Source: Paramuribaculum sp.
GTDB lineage: Bacteria; Bacteroidota; Bacteroidia; Bacteroidales; Muribaculaceae
Direction: 5' to 3'
Assembly: GCA_029058705.1 (NCBI GenBank)
Contig: JAIDXA010000100.1
Location: forward strand, 1 to 10,998
DNA length: 10,998 nt
Made by a program: the position numbers and the translations under genes. A model generated the notes under the pieces. That model had not been told where the DNA came from. It saw only the letters and a list, made by a program, of their open reading frames with translations, and did no database searches. Shown in pieces: positions 1 through 6,502 of the stretch. How positions within the stretch are numbered: the stretch's first letter is position 1; each line of letters starts with the position of its first letter.

Positions 1-320
1 TTGAGAATATTTCATCGTAACCGGTAAGCAGTTGCGCAATCCCATTTTCAGAAGAAACATTCCTGGCAACAGATTCAACCAGACCGGGGTTCAACATATA
101 ATTAATGACCAGCATTTTATCATTTTTATCCACACCGATATTGGTAAGGACTATCCCCGGGGCTATATTTTGCGGTAAAACGATGTGGTCATGTAACGAA
201 TCCACCACTTGTGCGAAGCGATTAATGCTATTGTTTCGAGCCGAAATCAACGGCGAAGTCAGGAAGACATATCCTATAAGCAAAATGTATTTAAAGCTGT
301 TGCGCATAGTGATAAACATA
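1..320 (-). CDS. Exported protein of unknown function, 5' part only
   Basis: The first 106 codons of a minus-strand gene whose 3' end lies beyond the left edge. The protein opens MFITMRNSFKYILLIGYVFL and continues through a hydrophobic stretch to LISARNN, a typical Sec signal peptide with a likely cut near ISA-R, so the product should be periplasmic or outer-membrane. The mature part seen (SLHDHIVLPQNIAPGIVLTN and on to LLTGYDEIF) has no motif whose function I can name, although the style is that of small exported Bacteroidales proteins. Two in-frame ATGs compete, at 320 and 308; the second gives MRNSFKY and an equally good signal peptide. A TAnnTTTG promoter box lies 32-39 bases upstream of the first ATG, and a strong terminator separates this gene from the one upstream, so it is a separate transcription unit. 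Confidence 0.8.
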
Positions 321-351
321 GTTAAAACGTGGTCAGATCAATCGTCTCCGC

Positions 352-359
352 AAAGATAT
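352..359 (-). promoter_or_regulatory. Bacteroidetes -7 box (TATCTTTG) for the gene starting at 320
   Basis: Read on the minus strand this is TATCTTTG, an exact match to the TAnnTTTG box of primary Bacteroidetes sigma factor promoters. The same core (TAnCTTTGC) occurs upstream of the methyltransferase and GH2 genes in this window. No clear TTTG -33 box is seen at the usual 19-21 bp. The leader would be about 27-30 bases to the ATG at 320. Confidence 0.6.
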
Positions 360-374
360 GGTTTAATATGCAAA

Positions 375-386
375 ACACCATGGTGT
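375..386. promoter_or_regulatory. 12-bp perfect palindrome over the -33 region, possible operator
   Basis: ACACCATGGTGT is its own reverse complement. It begins 15 bp upstream of the -7 box at 352-359 and so covers the place where the -33 contact would be. A repressor or activator dimer site is possible; this is inference from position and symmetry only. Confidence 0.3.
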
Positions 387-446
387 GTTCATTATATTTT
401 TGTCTAAAAAATTGTATTGCTGTAATATCAAGAAATACATGCAATT

Positions 447-500
447 AAAAAAGGCCATAATGATGCCGCTTTCCTCAGCATCATTATGGCCTTTTTTTTT
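447..500 (-). terminator. Strong hairpin terminator, bidirectional in form
   Basis: A perfect 14-bp stem, GGCCATAATGATGC (453-466) with GCATCATTATGGCC (478-491), encloses an 11-base loop. The stem is flanked by six A on the left and nine T on the right, so it carries a U-tract in either direction. On the minus strand it follows the stop codon at 519 by about 20 bases and closes the gene set 519-4034, insulating the gene that starts at 320. Confidence 0.9.
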
Positions 501-518
501 ATTGCGTGAAAAAGACGC

Positions 519-1046
519 TTATTGCGTTACGTATTGGATTTTGTTTTTCGAATTTTTAATTACACTATATATGCCGTTGTAATCTGCGCTATTGTAAGGC
601 ATTGTGATATAGACCGACTTGTTGTTTGAATCCTTCTCAGACATAACAATCTGATCCGGGACTCCATTGCTATACTTAACGAACACCATTAATTCAAAGC
701 CATCAGAAATGACACTGTAAACGTCCCTTAAATCTTCATCATATGGAAATGTCGGGTAGTATGTCAGTTTGGGATTTCCAGCCTCCGGATCTGTACTGAA
801 ACCGAACGGCAATCGACCTCGACGTTGAGGATTCTTCACCGTCACCAACAAACAGAACTTACCGCTGAAGGCATCCTTATCTACTAAAATGCTTCCTTTG
901 AGATTCGAATACTTTTTGCTGTCGCCTTCATAACAGTCGCAAGTGAAATCATATCTTTCCTGGGCGGCAGATAGCACCCAGCAAAAAAACATGCTACACA
1001 AACAGATAAATCTACACATGTGATCGCGAAATTTTACGGACGACAT
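519..1046 (-). CDS. Small exported protein of unknown function
   Basis: A protein of 175 residues with an N-terminal hydrophobic segment (about residues 10-28, MCRFICLCSMFFCWVLSAAQ) that looks like a signal peptide cut after SAA, so the mature protein of about 145 residues should be periplasmic. I recognise no domain. The mature region starts with a Cys-containing stretch (DFTCDCYEGD) and contains alternating hydrophobic runs suggesting a beta-rich fold. The ATG at 1046 overlaps the end of the preceding gene by 13 bases (ATGTCGTCCGTAA), which suggests translational coupling; an in-frame ATG at 1019 would give a shorter, more canonical signal peptide and is a real alternative. It is the last gene before the terminator at 447-500. 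Confidence 0.8.
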   Translation of the reverse strand: MSSVKFRDHMCRFICLCSMFFCWVLSAAQERYDFTCDCYEGDSKKYSNLKGSILVDKDAFSGKFCLLVTVKNPQRRGRLPFGFSTDPEAGNPKLTYYPTFPYDEDLRDVYSVISDGFELMVFVKYSNGVPDQIVMSEKDSNNKSVYITMPYNSADYNGIYSVIKNSKNKIQYVTQ

Positions 1047-1678
1047 TCAATACACTTCCAATGCCAATGGTCATACGATTTTGTATCCTTACAATAGGGG
1101 CACTTCGTATATGCCGGTATTTTACTTGAACCCGTTTTGTGTGTCGGCAAGGACAGATCCACACACGACGGATCAATGCCCGAACCACCACATCTGTGGC
1201 ATGAACCGGAACGACTGCGGGATTCCCGTCTGATCTCTCTGTCAAGACTTCTGTCATTTGAAACAGCCACTGCGTTTGACCAGCTGTCAGCATAACGTCC
1301 GCCATCCTCGCCCGCGTTAGTATAGGTATTAATCATTTGCACAGTCATCCCTGCATAAGTAGATGTCAGATGCTCCTCCATACGTTGCAGATCCGCAGAA
1401 ATAAGAATGCCTTGAAGCATAGCCATAGGAGGTCCGGAAAAACCAGACGGATAGTAGGCTGCCGAGCCATCCCGGTTTGTCTGACCTTGATACATCTTGC
1501 CGTACATTGGATGAATTATATATCCATCCCCAATTGTCAGGCTTATCACGGCTCCACCGCCGCTGACCAAACCGGCCTGAGGGCTGTAGGTGCTGATTTG
1601 TCCGAAACTGAAGGTTCTGTCTGCCATAGCATTCATAGCTGCAAACAGACAAACTAAGTACATAAGAATCTTTTTCAT
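1034..1678 (-). CDS. Exported protein with C-terminal zinc-ribbon-like cysteines
   Basis: A protein of 214 residues with a clear signal peptide (MKKILMYLVCLFAAMNAMA, cut before D20). Residues 20-130 are Gly/Ser/Tyr-rich without a known motif; residues 141-159 are highly charged and Arg-rich. The C-terminal 55 residues carry paired cysteines: CHRCGGSG (160-167), C172, CPYC (193-196) and CIEC (209-212). CxxCGGSG is the DnaJ-type CxxCxGxG pattern, and the set would bind one or two zinc ions. No J domain is present, so this is not DnaJ; a zinc-stabilised tail on an exported protein is the safest reading. A 78-base gap holding no strong promoter separates it from the gene upstream, and its 3' end overlaps the next gene, which suggests they are made together. 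Confidence 0.82.
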   Translation of the reverse strand: MKKILMYLVCLFAAMNAMADRTFSFGQISTYSPQAGLVSGGGAVISLTIGDGYIIHPMYGKMYQGQTNRDGSAAYYPSGFSGPPMAMLQGILISADLQRMEEHLTSTYAGMTVQMINTYTNAGEDGGRYADSWSNAVAVSNDRSLDREIRRESRSRSGSCHRCGGSGIDPSCVDLSLPTHKTGSSKIPAYTKCPYCKDTKSYDHWHWKCIECRP

Positions 1679-1756
1679 AAAAACATGGCAACAATTATGT
1701 GTTTGACTTCAAATATGCATGATAGCCTCTTATGGCTGGCAACAAGCCGATTGTCT

Positions 1757-2971
1757 TTAGTATTTGACTTGAATATCCTCATACTCAGACTTTGGTATGT
1801 TTATGCCCTGCTTGCGTGCCTTTTGCCTGATTCGTTTCATCTCACTCTGGGCCTCGCGCAATGATTTTTTCATTTGAGTGTAGTTGGACGAGCTCATTCC
1901 CTGCCCTGCGCTACCTCCAACATCCTTACCTCCTTTTTTTGCTTTGGAGCCTAAATTTGTGAGTGAATTATAATGTCGTTCAGCCAAACCGGCCCACTTG
2001 CTATACCGGGTCGGCAAATCACCTGAAACCGTTGTTTCCGAATCGCCTGACGCTGCGTTTCCCGACAAATAATCTTGTGCCGCTTCAATAGACTCCGCAG
2101 CACCTATCATGCTTTCTCCGACTGAATTTAGAGCAGAAGCCAGTTCATTTCTTCTGCGTTGCGTGTCTGCCTTCAGATCTTTACCGTAGTTTAGTGCCTC
2201 AGACATATCCATTTCTGTGCTGCCAACCCATTTTCCCCATAGACCAGTGTTATTACCATCAAGTAAGTGGCCCTTTCTATAAAAACCGGTATACTTGTTG
2301 GGAAGAATCTCTTTGCCTTTCATATCCACTATGCCCCAAAGGGCTTCATCTCCGACTACTTTAAGAGTGAAAATGTCAAACTTCCCGTTGCCTTTGCTCC
2401 CCAAAGATAAAAAGATATATTTATCCAAGGGGAATAAACTATGGATAGTCGGCTTGTCTGCGTCAACTACTATAGCGCTGAATAGCCCGAGGATATTATT
2501 GTCCCTGGATTTTATCAAATCTCCCCATTTTTGAAACAGATCACTTGATGTTGTACTTGACAACTCACCTACGAGCAGCAATCCAAAGTTATTCCCATTC
2601 GGAATATTGCAGATGTAACCGGAAAGTGGCGGAACCATCACTTTCCCATCCAGTCCCACTATACCTCGTTTGTTTTCATCGTCTTTGACAAAGTAACAAC
2701 AGAAAGGCTTTCCCTTGATATTGCACATTACTGCAACCTGAGCGTAAGTGTCGATCAATTCGCGTTCTATAGCGTTGAGATCAGTTGTGCGTTCTGAAAG
2801 CACGATAGTCTTTAAAAAGTTTCCCTCTTGAAACGATCCGGCATTCAACAGAGCCTCCAACTGGGATACTTTCTTGAACATCTTCTCGATATCTTTTGCA
2901 CTACGCTGTTGGCAAAAAACAGCTATTGTTGGAAACAGGACGGTTAAAATCGACAATAGTATTTTTCCCAT
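1757..2971 (-). CDS. Exported WG-repeat-like protein with a C-terminal helical tail
   Basis: A protein of 404 residues. Residues 1-20 (MGKILLSILTVLFPTIAVFC) form a signal peptide; C20 is followed by QQ, so a simple secreted form is more likely than a lipoprotein, but this is uncertain. Two stretches resemble WG beta repeats (PF14903-like): RGIVGLDGKVMVPP (102-115) and LWGIVDMKGKEILP (211-224), both with the G-I-V-D/G-x-x-G-K core. Residues 275-300 are an Ala-rich helix, followed by a Ser/Gly-rich linker (304-320 and 341-362) and a strongly basic helix ending near residue 400. This tail resembles that of the beta-barrel protein encoded upstream (see findings). The ATG at 2971 is the only sensible start; a 58-base gap separates it from the upstream gene, so cotranscription is likely. 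Function is unknown. Confidence 0.85.
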   Translation of the reverse strand: MGKILLSILTVLFPTIAVFCQQRSAKDIEKMFKKVSQLEALLNAGSFQEGNFLKTIVLSERTTDLNAIERELIDTYAQVAVMCNIKGKPFCCYFVKDDENKRGIVGLDGKVMVPPLSGYICNIPNGNNFGLLLVGELSSTTSSDLFQKWGDLIKSRDNNILGLFSAIVVDADKPTIHSLFPLDKYIFLSLGSKGNGKFDIFTLKVVGDEALWGIVDMKGKEILPNKYTGFYRKGHLLDGNNTGLWGKWVGSTEMDMSEALNYGKDLKADTQRRRNELASALNSVGESMIGAAESIEAAQDYLSGNAASGDSETTVSGDLPTRYSKWAGLAERHYNSLTNLGSKAKKGGKDVGGSAGQGMSSSNYTQMKKSLREAQSEMKRIRQKARKQGINIPKSEYEDIQVKY

Positions 2972-3029
2972 TTTACAATATGTTTAATGATGTATAGGAT
3001 CTAATATTTGCAACCGACAATTTCACCGG

Positions 3030-4034
3030 TCAGCAACCACGGGACTCGTTGGGATATTTGGGAAATGATTTACCCTTGGACTCCCATTTTTTCCTGAGCT
3101 TTTCCATTTTTTTCTGAATCTGTCTGACCTGACTGCACGACATCACCTGATTGCCGGCAAAATGGCTTGCAAGCTGACTGTCATACTTCGCGTAGGTACT
3201 CTTGTCTGTGTTATATGCCTGTTGTTCGCTAAGGCTGAATCCGTTGCTGCTATTGCTGCTGTCATTCCCATGCGAACTACCGCTGGCGCTGGCGGAATAT
3301 GAACTGCTGCCGCTTGATTCATAATACTGGCTCATTGCCTGATTGGCAGTTCCTATAACTGCGCCTGCCGCTTCAAGACCCAACAGAATATTGTCCATGT
3401 TTGGCTTCCGCCCATTGAAGTTAACTCCGATTGAGAATGCGAACTGATTTTTGAAATGATTGTGGGATGTGTTAAGAAACACCGGATTTTCCCAATGAAA
3501 ACTAAGGCTTAAAGCGCGGTGTTTGTATGTCACCATCGGACTTAGACCGACATAGTAGTCTGCATCGAAATCCGCGCCGAAATAAGGGCCTACGGCAAAC
3601 TCAAACTGATTGTCTCCACGGAGTTTAATCTTATATCCGAAGCGCACCGGAATCGATAGCATATCCCGGTGTCCATATTTTTCACCACAATTTATCTCAT
3701 ACCACCGGAAGGTCTCCCCAGTATAAGGATCGGTCTCGCTCATTTTTCTCCCGTAGACATAAGGCGACTCCCTGAAGTTCAGTCCTGTCTCTAAGAAAAA
3801 TTTCTCTCTTAACGAAAACTGGATATCCATACCAGCCCAAAACGTGTAGCTTCCGTTGGTAGGAACATCGCCTGGCTTGTTGAATTCGAGCACTCCATCA
3901 TACCCGTATAGATTATCTCTTTTAAATCCCTTGGCATACATACCGCCAACATAAAAACGCCAGTTTGTGCTGGCTTCAGATGGCAACGCAATTGCCCCGC
4001 AGGCCAATGCAATTGCAATTACTTTTTTATTCAA
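3030..4034 (-). CDS. Outer-membrane beta-barrel-like protein with Ser-rich linker and helical tail
   Basis: A protein of 334 residues, read from a TTG start: an in-frame stop (TAA at 4046-4044) precludes any upstream ATG, and the TTG gives a textbook signal peptide (MNKKVIAIALACGAIALPSEAS). Residues 24-207 show alternating aromatic and hydrophobic strands (WRFYVGGMYAKGF, TFWAGMDIQFSL, FFLETGLNFRE, LSIPVRFGYKIKL, FEFAVGPYFGADF, FAFSIGVNFNG), the pattern of a small eight- to ten-stranded porin-family barrel. An Ala-rich helix (218-238) follows, then a Ser/Gly linker (240-265) and a basic helical tail (279-331). The tail matches that of the downstream WG-repeat-like protein. Likely the first gene of the 519-4034 set. 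The barrel-fold call is from pattern only. Confidence 0.82.
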   Translation of the reverse strand: MNKKVIAIALACGAIALPSEASTNWRFYVGGMYAKGFKRDNLYGYDGVLEFNKPGDVPTNGSYTFWAGMDIQFSLREKFFLETGLNFRESPYVYGRKMSETDPYTGETFRWYEINCGEKYGHRDMLSIPVRFGYKIKLRGDNQFEFAVGPYFGADFDADYYVGLSPMVTYKHRALSLSFHWENPVFLNTSHNHFKNQFAFSIGVNFNGRKPNMDNILLGLEAAGAVIGTANQAMSQYYESSGSSSYSASASGSSHGNDSSNSSNGFSLSEQQAYNTDKSTYAKYDSQLASHFAGNQVMSCSQVRQIQKKMEKLRKKWESKGKSFPKYPNESRGC

Positions 4035-4057
4035 GCGATTGAATTATTAAAATTTAC

Positions 4058-4115
4058 CAAATTTAACCATTAAACACTAAAATACCCCCCCCCCCATCGT
4101 TAAATTGTGTTAACG
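4058..4115 (-). promoter_or_regulatory. Upstream region of the beta-barrel gene: -7 box, G-tract and dyad
   Basis: On the minus strand, TAAATTTG at 4065-4058 fits TAnnTTTG and stands 23 bases from the TTG start. Upstream come 19 bases, an 11-base G run (4095-4085), then AATTTAACGATG (4106-4095, sharing its last G with the run). A 6-bp dyad CGTTAA...TTAACG (4098-4103 with 4110-4115) overlaps this element. A second, poorer -7-like box TATTTTAG abuts the G run (4084-4077). Which box is used cannot be told from sequence. Confidence 0.4.
4085..4095. repeat. Homopolymer tract C11 (G11 on the coding strand)
   Basis: Eleven uninterrupted C on the plus strand, in the upstream region of the beta-barrel gene. 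Tracts of this length are prone to slipped-strand mispairing. It lies 19 bp upstream of the candidate -7 box at 4058-4065, where a length change could alter promoter geometry. Confidence 0.9.
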
Positions 4116-4180
4116 CCGCCAGCAATCTCTCTTTTCACCCATCAGAACTGCACAGTCACCGACTGTCGTTCCAAACTCAT

Positions 4181-4384
4181 TCACGATTTCGTGATTCTTT
4201 TAAAGTAAGCAGAAACTTTAGGACCAAACAGTCCGCCCAAGCCCCCGGCAAGCCCGATAACCAGATAATATCGCCATCCTGACATTTCATGACGGCCGGT
4301 AAGAATGTTCACAAGGAATACCATTGCAAACGTGAAAGCAGAAACGATTAAAAATGCTACGAATGTGGATATTAACTTTTTCAT
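4181..4384 (-). CDS. Small inner-membrane protein with two transmembrane helices
   Basis: A protein of 67 residues, MKKLISTFVAFLIVSAFTFA onward, with one hydrophobic helix at about residues 4-27 and a second, Gly-rich one at about 38-56 (YLVIGLAGGLGGLFG), and a basic end (FKRITKS). No family recognised. The open frame extends upstream to an ATG at 4468, but that extension would run through the poly-G tract and adds a 28-residue segment without coding character, while the ATG at 4384 gives a normal basic-then-hydrophobic N-terminus; I therefore choose 4384. It appears to have its own upstream region and is separated from the next gene by about 146 bases. Confidence 0.65.
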   Translation of the reverse strand: MKKLISTFVAFLIVSAFTFAMVFLVNILTGRHEMSGWRYYLVIGLAGGLGGLFGPKVSAYFKRITKS

Positions 4385-4387
4385 GTT

Positions 4388-4426
4388 CAAATTTATGAAC
4401 TTTTCATAAAAAATCATCGTTAAATT
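4388..4426 (-). promoter_or_regulatory. Promoter-like arrangement upstream of the 67-residue protein
   Basis: TAAATTTG (4395-4388) fits the TAnnTTTG box and lies only 3 bases from the ATG at 4384, which would imply a leaderless or nearly leaderless message. Exactly 19 bases upstream is AATTTAACGATG (4426-4415), a 12-base element repeated in the upstream region of the next gene. A small dyad TTATGAA/TTCATAA (4393-4409) overlaps the box. Confidence 0.35.
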
Positions 4427-4452
4427 TACAAAAACATTCTTAAGAAGCGTTA

Positions 4453-4461
4453 CCCCCCCCC
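4453..4461. repeat. Homopolymer tract C9 (G9 on the coding strand)
   Basis: Nine uninterrupted C on the plus strand, 69 or more bases upstream of the ATG at 4384, or inside the N-terminal extension if the ATG at 4468 were used (reading MLWGGV). In the latter case a length change would shift the frame. Confidence 0.9.
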
Positions 4462-4476
4462 ACAGCATAATACAAA

Positions 4477-4514
4477 CCGCCCCCGAGATCAGTCCTCAGC
4501 TCTGACGGGGACGG
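4477..4514 (-). terminator. GC-rich hairpin behind the PH-like protein gene, probable terminator
   Basis: CCGCCCCCG (4477-4485) pairs with CGGGGACGG (4506-4514) with one mismatch, and TCAG/CTGA (4489-4492 with 4502-4505) extends it after a 3-base bulge. On the minus strand the hairpin lies about 40 bases after the stop at 4554 and is followed by TTTGTATT, a poor U-tract, so termination may be partial. Confidence 0.5.
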
Positions 4515-4553
4515 CACTTATAACTAGCAATCTAATAGCATGTCCATCCCGAA

Positions 4554-5030
4554 TCATATACTCTTCGAAATATAGGCTGCTACCGATTGCGAATCCTCGC
4601 AACCGACAACATACTTTCGTCCGTCTTTCATCAGCAGCAGAAAACAATCCGCCGGATTCCCGTAATAGGCAAAATAAGTTCCAATCCCGCGATCTGTAAA
4701 CCAACCCCAGTAGCCGAAAAAACCACTGCTGCCAATAAACCGCTGATTCTGCAACAAAGGAGCCGGAGTAAACGGAACCGCAGATTCTATCAATGACATA
4801 GGAATAACCTTGTTTCTTAGCCGCCGCTTTATGACAACAGCTTCTTCATCTACCACTACCGCGACTGGAGCATAATAACACATCGCAATCATCATGAGCG
4901 CCATAATCAGCCCCAAAGTGATTAACATAGCCTTGTTACCACTGCCGAATAACATACACACACCCCATATGTCCAGTGCAATAAAGGAAATAAACAACGA
5001 TTCTTTGCCTATCTTTACTCTTCTTTCCAT
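4554..5030 (-). CDS. Membrane protein with bacterial PH-like domain
   Basis: A protein of 158 residues. Two transmembrane helices lie at about residues 11-29 and 34-53, after a basic start (MERRVKIGK). Residues 55-158 form a soluble beta-rich domain with VVVDEEAVVIKRRL, then FIGSSGFFGYWGWF (98-111), GIGTYFAYYG (115-124) and LLLMKDGRKYVVG (131-143). The G-S-x-G-x-F-G-Y-x-G-W-F then G-x-x-x-x-Y-Y then K-D-G-R-K-Y-V-V order is what I know from bacterial PH-like (bPH_6-type) membrane proteins of Bacteroidales; that family name is recall, not a search. An alternative start is the TTG at 5054, which overlaps the upstream stop (TTGA) and adds MIETKRFD; the ATG at 5030 is preferred. Cotranscribed with the gene upstream. 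Role unknown. Confidence 0.78.
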   Translation of the reverse strand: MERRVKIGKESLFISFIALDIWGVCMLFGSGNKAMLITLGLIMALMMIAMCYYAPVAVVVDEEAVVIKRRLRNKVIPMSLIESAVPFTPAPLLQNQRFIGSSGFFGYWGWFTDRGIGTYFAYYGNPADCFLLLMKDGRKYVVGCEDSQSVAAYISKSI

Positions 5031-5050
5031 ATCAAATCGTTTTGTCTCAA

Positions 5051-5434
5051 TCAACCCTGTGCTATTTCAAAAAATTCATCCTGATTCCTGACCATTGCAA
5101 CAAACATTAGAACTATCGTGTATGATATAGGGAATATATACCACCATTCATTTGTTGGCGACATCGCCGAGATAATCAAAAAATAGATCGTAAAACAGCC
5201 ATTGATATTCGACAGCCAATAGTTTACAACAATACTATTCGGTTTTTTAATCCATAGCCACAGTGAATACCCGATAAAAAGAATTAAGGCAAGCGATCCG
5301 CATACAGCAGGAAGAAGCATCGTCATCGTATAGGGCATTACCATAAGACTGACGATGATGACAATCATAAGCGAATTCAAAACTTTGCTTGCAAAAAACG
5401 CATGCAGCCTGCGATGTCTGATACTCTGTTTCAT
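5051..5434 (-). CDS. Four-helix inner-membrane protein
   Basis: A protein of 127 residues with four predicted membrane helices at about 17-35, 38-60, 73-91 and 97-115, a basic N-terminal tail (MKQSIRHRRLHAFFASK) and an acidic C-terminus (NQDEFFEIAQG). The loop WLWIKKPNSIVVNYWLSN joins helices 2 and 3. It reads like a conserved Bacteroidales membrane protein that I associate with PH-like neighbours, but no function is known to me. It starts 38 bases after the stop of the exported protein upstream and its own stop (5051-5053) is about 20 bases before the PH-like gene, so the three form an operon. Confidence 0.78.
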   Translation of the reverse strand: MKQSIRHRRLHAFFASKVLNSLMIVIIVSLMVMPYTMTMLLPAVCGSLALILFIGYSLWLWIKKPNSIVVNYWLSNINGCFTIYFLIISAMSPTNEWWYIFPISYTIVLMFVAMVRNQDEFFEIAQG

Positions 5435-5472
5435 AGCGTTCTAAAATACATCTGATTAAAAATTCCGAGGTT

Positions 5473-6471
5473 TCAATAATTGATATAATCCAGATAGATA
5501 TATGTCTGCTTCGATTTACCACGGCCGTCTATCGTCGTGGTAGATTGCTTTACGACTCTATATGGCCATCCGTGGGCAAGATAGTCCGAGCTAAAATACG
5601 ATTCATAGACACCTTCTTCTCTTACCTGCGAGTCAAATTCCTGACGGAATGATTGGGTTATGCTGTCACTGTTCATCGATTCGACAATACCACCGACCAT
5701 ATCTTTCAATACATCCCGGGGAATTATGTTGATGACATCCGTAGTAATACTATAGGTGTCATCCGACGGATCAAATCTGACGGTTGTGTAGGTGTCATTT
5801 TCATACACTGTCTCATTTGCGTCCACATGTGAATGGAATTCACCGATGCCATAGGTCAGACCGTGGCATAGAAACAGCAGTTTCAGCTCCTCAAGATAAC
5901 CATCGACCAATTCATCTGAATCAACATCCTTTACCAGTTCAGACAAATCGAGACCAAAATCTTTCAGACCGGCAATTTCCGGAGTTCCCATCAATTCCTT
6001 CATCGCTTCTTTAAAAAGCGATTTGGCCTGTCGCTTGATCTTGCCGAGATTATTGAACTTTGTGATGGCACCGAGTTCATCCGTCTCGAAATTAATTGTG
6101 GTACCTATTATCCTTCTGCCTAATTTATCTACAAGCCGGTTCTGGAAATTGCCTATGCCAGAATCGCCGACCGAATCTCCCCTGAATTCCAGAAACGTGT
6201 AGTCCATCTTATATCCATTGGCAGTGGAATCTACAACGGTCAGTCTGACCTTTGTAGAAACACCTGATGTCTTGACCGTATCGGTCGGACTCAGCTGCCA
6301 GTTGCTTTCGTTGATCCAGTAAACAAGCGTATCATGCTTGTTGAACCACCCGATGACATTCACGGTTGAATCCTGCCGCCAGGAATCATCCTGCGGTGAT
6401 GTCCTTCCATAGACACATATGCTTACACTAATTGCCGCAAAACAAACCAATACAATTAAAATATTTCTCAT
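5473..6471 (-). CDS. Exported protein of unknown function, first gene of a membrane operon
   Basis: A protein of 332 residues with a signal peptide (MRNILIVLVCFAAISVSICV, cut probably near VYG-RT at 22-23). The mature part is acidic and soluble. Residues 40-110 hold WFNKHDTLVYWI, TKVRLTVVDS and GYKMDYTFLEF, a beta-strand pattern typical of Bacteroidales exported proteins that begin with a phrase like 'D-T-x-x-Y' and 'V-x-D-S-x-x-G-Y-K-M'. Residues 150-205 are helical and charged (LFKEAMKELMG, DLSELVKDVDSDELVDGYLE). No catalytic motif is visible. The start is the ATG at 6471; the MITE-like element begins 32 bases upstream, so its right half of upstream DNA was replaced or displaced. Near-consensus TATGTTTA (6500-6493) could serve as a -7 box. 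The two membrane proteins follow within the same operon. Confidence 0.82.
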   Translation of the reverse strand: MRNILIVLVCFAAISVSICVYGRTSPQDDSWRQDSTVNVIGWFNKHDTLVYWINESNWQLSPTDTVKTSGVSTKVRLTVVDSTANGYKMDYTFLEFRGDSVGDSGIGNFQNRLVDKLGRRIIGTTINFETDELGAITKFNNLGKIKRQAKSLFKEAMKELMGTPEIAGLKDFGLDLSELVKDVDSDELVDGYLEELKLLFLCHGLTYGIGEFHSHVDANETVYENDTYTTVRFDPSDDTYSITTDVINIIPRDVLKDMVGGIVESMNSDSITQSFRQEFDSQVREEGVYESYFSSDYLAHGWPYRVVKQSTTTIDGRGKSKQTYIYLDYINY

Positions 6472-6502
6472 ATCCGTATAGTTCTTTATGTACTAAACAT
6501 AC

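Noticed and set aside
1034..1678. DnaJ chaperone
   Set aside because: It has only one CxxCxGxG repeat, no J domain with HPD, and a signal peptide.
1329..1694. Minus-strand open frame of 121 codons overlapping the zinc-ribbon protein gene
   Set aside because: Shifted frame of a gene with a clear signal peptide and ordered cysteine motifs; the shifted product shows no coherent features.
4182..4193. Palindrome CACGATTTCGTG at the end of the 67-residue protein gene as terminator
   Set aside because: It is inside the coding sequence and stop, only 5 bp per arm, and has no U-tract after it.
4385..4468. N-terminal extension of the 67-residue membrane protein to the ATG at 4468
   Set aside because: It runs through a G9 tract and precedes a normal KK-hydrophobic N-terminus at 4384; kept only as a possible slippage-controlled form in the findings.
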